8,161 bases of DNA from Candidatus Dormiibacterota bacterium (lineage in GTDB: Bacteria; Chloroflexota; Dormibacteria; Aeolococcales; Aeolococcaceae): assembly GCA_003135255.1 (NCBI GenBank), contig PLAX01000126.1, positions 5,345 to 13,505 of the forward strand, read 5' to 3'. Both the position numbers and the translations under genes were made by a program. Of this stretch, positions 6,952 through 8,161 are shown piece by piece; the first letter of the stretch is position 1; the number at the start of each line of letters is the position of its first letter. The notes beneath the pieces were generated by a model. The model saw only the letters and a list, made by a program, of their open reading frames with translations. It was not told the origin of the DNA and did no database searches.

Positions 6952-7347
6952 GTGGCCCCACGAGTCTCCCCCGCCGCGCCGACCCGGAAGGTGCTGATCA
7001 TTGAGGACTACTACGCCCTCGCCGACATCGAGTCGCTGCTCTGCACCATGGAGGGCCATGAGGTCAGGGTGGCCAAGACCGGCGACGAGGGGCTGGCCGC
7101 CGTCGCCGAGTTTCAGCCGGACCTCGTCCTCCTCGACCTCATGCTCCCCGGGGAGCTGACCGGTACCCAGGTGCTGGAGCGGATCAGGTCGGATCACGGT
7201 CAGACCCCCAAGGTCCTGGTCGTCAGCGCCCTGGTCAACCCCGCGACCGCAGTCCAACTGGAGGCCTTCGGCAACGTCCAGACCCTCGCCAAGCCTTTCA
7301 AGATCAAGGACCTCAGCAGTCGCATCCAGACGATGCTGGTGCCCTAA
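6952..7347 (+). CDS. Stand-alone receiver-domain response regulator
   Basis: 131 residues that form one CheY-like receiver domain with no output domain. The acidic pair is E18-D19 (in VLIIEDYYALAD), the phosphoacceptor is D62 (in LVLLDLMLP), the Ser/Thr switch residue is S92 (VVSAL) and the lysine is K114 (LAKPF), so it should be phosphorylatable. I chose GTG at 6952 because the domain begins soon after it and a TANNNT box lies just upstream. The frame is open back to a TTG at 6883 with AGAGG close before it, which would add 23 Pro/Gly/Arg-rich residues and looks less likely. Such proteins usually act by binding other signalling proteins or relaying phosphate. The partner kinase is not next to it: the HisKA_3 kinase in this window already has its own LuxR-type regulator. 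It follows tldE by 108 bp and may be a separate unit. Confidence 0.9.
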   Translation: MAPRVSPAAPTRKVLIIEDYYALADIESLLCTMEGHEVRVAKTGDEGLAAVAEFQPDLVLLDLMLPGELTGTQVLERIRSDHGQTPKVLVVSALVNPATAVQLEAFGNVQTLAKPFKIKDLSSRIQTMLVP

Positions 7348-7356
7348 CGCAAAGTT

Positions 7357-7373
7357 GGGTCTTGCCAAGACCC
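7357..7373 (+). terminator. Perfect 7-bp hairpin just after the receiver gene
   Basis: GGGTCTT, GCC loop, AAGACCC: a perfect inverted repeat beginning 9 nt after the receiver's stop codon. It may end that transcript, but no T-run follows (the next bases are GCTAAGG), so termination without a factor is doubtful. It could instead be the first helix of the permease leader, or an operator, since it is also a palindrome in DNA. Confidence 0.35.
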
Positions 7374-7454
7374 GCTAAGGCGCGGAACATACGCCGGCAA
7401 CCGGGATGGCCGCCATGGGGATGGGAGTTCCCGGCTCACGCGAGGTAGGCAGTC

Positions 7455-7523
7455 ATGGCTACAGCTGTTGACGTCGGACCGTCCGCGCCTGTGTCCGGCA
7501 CCGGCGCGGCCCTGGGAGGATAG
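7455..7523 (+). other. Possible 22-codon leader ORF, in frame with the permease
   Basis: ATG at 7455 has GAGG 9 nt upstream (7442-7445). The frame encodes MATAVDVGPS followed by a Ser/Gly/Ala-rich stretch ending in GG, and stops at the TAG at 7521-7523. The permease ribosome-binding site GGAGGA (7515-7520) forms its last two codons, and the permease ATG is 3 nt beyond the stop in the same frame. A ribosome ending here would cover the permease initiation site. Early codons such as GCT, ACA and GTT are not GC-ending, unlike the neighbouring genes; this suits a real initiation region or non-coding sequence. Confidence 0.3.
7515..7520 (+). promoter_or_regulatory. Strong ribosome-binding site of the permease
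   Basis: GGAGGA with a 6-nt spacer before ATG at 7527 is the best Shine-Dalgarno in the window and fixes the permease start. Confidence 0.8.
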
Positions 7524-7526
7524 GCA

Positions 7527-8161
7527 ATGACGGCCGTCACCCAAGCCGGGGGTCCCCCGGGGGGCGCCGTCGACGAGGGCTTGAAGCGCGAGGTGGGCTT
7601 CCTGGGCCTCATGTGGGCCTCGGAGGGATCGATCATCGGTTCCGGATGGCTGTTCGGGGCCCTGACCGCGACCGTCATCGCCGGCCCCGCCGTGGTCTTC
7701 TCCTGGGTCATCGCCTCGGCCATCGTCATCCTCCTCGCCCTCATCCACGCCGAGTTGGGCGGGATCTTCAACGTCACCGGCGGGACCAGCCGCTTCCCCC
7801 ACTACGCCTTCGGCAGCCTGGCCGGAGCGTCCTTCGGCTGGTTCTCCTACCTGCAGGCGGCGACCGTCGCCCCGGTCGAGGTCCTCGCCACCGTCCAGTA
7901 CTTCTCGACGGTCTCGTGGGCCTCCAGCTGGTACGACGGCAAGACCAACACCCTGAGCGGCGTCGGGATCGTCGTGGCGCTGGCTCTGCTGGTGATCTTC
8001 GCCGCCATCAACCTGATGGGCATCAAGTGGCTCTCGAGGACCAACACCTGGATCACGAGCTTCAAGGTCTTCGTCCCGATCCTCGCCATCGTGGTGCTCG
8101 TCACCACTCACTTCCACTTCGGCAACTTCACTGCCGAGGGCGGATTCTTCCTCAAGGGGGC
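7527..8161 (+). CDS. APC-superfamily permease (amino acid permease-like), 3' end missing
   Basis: The frame is open from ATG at 7527 to the window edge: 211 codons of a protein that in this family usually has about 450-550 residues and 12 membrane segments. After a short soluble, Gly/Pro-rich N-terminus (1-20) come hydrophobic segments at about 24-46, 50-73, 97-127, 144-165 and 176-194. The first contains SEGSIIGSGW (32-41), matching the broken-helix substrate site G-x-I-G-x-G of APC transporters. HAELGGIFNVTGGTSRFPHYAFG (about 74-96), between segments 2 and 3, is also typical of the family (E-L...P..GG..RFP-like). It should carry an amino acid or amine across the cytoplasmic membrane by cation-coupled transport. 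The substrate cannot be read from this part. The start is fixed by the GGAGGA site. A structured leader with a small in-frame ORF lies upstream, so expression may be controlled after transcription begins. Confidence 0.9.
   Translation, partial: MTAVTQAGGPPGGAVDEGLKREVGFLGLMWASEGSIIGSGWLFGALTATVIAGPAVVFSWVIASAIVILLALIHAELGGIFNVTGGTSRFPHYAFGSLAGASFGWFSYLQAATVAPVEVLATVQYFSTVSWASSWYDGKTNTLSGVGIVVALALLVIFAAINLMGIKWLSRTNTWITSFKVFVPILAIVVLVTTHFHFGNFTAEGGFFLKG

Larger units (their letters stand above)
7348..7526 (+). promoter_or_regulatory. Leader region of the permease with several hairpins, class unknown
   Basis: These 179 bases separate the receiver gene from the permease. In order they hold: a perfect 7-bp hairpin (7357-7373); GGCG/CGCC (7379-7382 with 7392-7395); CCGG/CCGG around CAA (7394-7404); GGG/CCC around AGTT (7423-7432); and a longer-range 6-bp match GCCATG/CATGGC (7412-7417 with 7454-7459) that would enclose the previous one. 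A small ORF (7455-7523) and a strong ribosome-binding site follow. Hairpin density and leader length would suit a riboswitch or attenuator, but I cannot assign it to a known class. TTGACG at 7468 looks like a -35 but has no matching -10, so the promoter is not identified. Confidence 0.3.

Noticed and set aside
7345..7410. c-di-GMP-I (GEMM) riboswitch
   Set aside because: ACGCAAAG, CTAAGGCG and GGCAACCGGG recall parts of the aptamer, but the required 5' half (GGGCAAACC...GAAA) is absent; that position is the end of the receiver coding sequence. Kept only as a point to test.
7406..7471. Another small ORF in the leader, from ATG at 7406 or 7415 to TGA at 7471
   Set aside because: No ribosome-binding site at a sensible distance, and it overlaps the better-supported ORF at 7455. 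The ATG repeats come from GCCATGGGGATGG-like composition.
7344..8117. A 257-codon open frame on the minus strand opposite the permease
   Set aside because: It is rich in Asp, Gly, Glu and Arg without family features, and its sense partner is a clear membrane protein. It is a codon-bias shadow.

Overview
This is an 8.16 kb stretch of GC-rich DNA (roughly 70% by eye) from a bacterium with strongly GC-ending codons. The DUF4081-type acetyltransferase at the left edge, the frequent GTG starts, the 4-nt stop/start overlaps and the TANNNT boxes placed right at start codons suggest an actinobacterium. A GC-rich relative such as Candidatus Dormibacterota or another Chloroflexota-side soil lineage also fits. 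The window alone cannot decide this. There is no tRNA, rRNA, CRISPR array, insertion sequence or phage gene.

Layout, left to right. (1) The 3' part of a GNAT acetyltransferase on the plus strand (1-579), whose start lies outside the window. (2) A short convergent gap, then a minus-strand two-component operon: a large membrane histidine kinase (3896 down to 1257) and its NarL/LuxR-type response regulator (1260 down to 661), joined by a GTGA stop/start overlap. (3) A divergent intergenic region of about 175 bp holding a sigma70-like promoter for the kinase and a TANNNT box for the plus strand. (4) A plus-strand tldD-tldE (pmbA) pair, again joined by GTGA, encoding the catalytic and non-catalytic halves of a TldD/E-type zinc metalloprotease. 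(5) An orphan receiver-only response regulator at 6952-7347. (6) A leader of about 180 nt with several hairpins and a small in-frame ORF. (7) The 5' part of an APC-superfamily permease that runs off the right edge.

Functionally, the window holds a sensory module (kinase plus regulator, and a separate stand-alone receiver), a protein/peptide-processing module (TldD/TldE) and a transporter. The kinase operon and tldDE share a divergent intergenic region, which permits but does not prove co-regulation. No RiPP precursor or modification enzyme is visible beside tldDE, so its substrate cannot be named.

I found no convincing new multi-gene system. The parts most worth a second look are the two non-coding leaders. 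One carries an 18-codon ORF that ends in an ATGA overlap with tldD, which has no Shine-Dalgarno of its own. The other is the structured permease leader, with a 22-codon ORF in frame with the permease that stops just after the permease ribosome-binding site.
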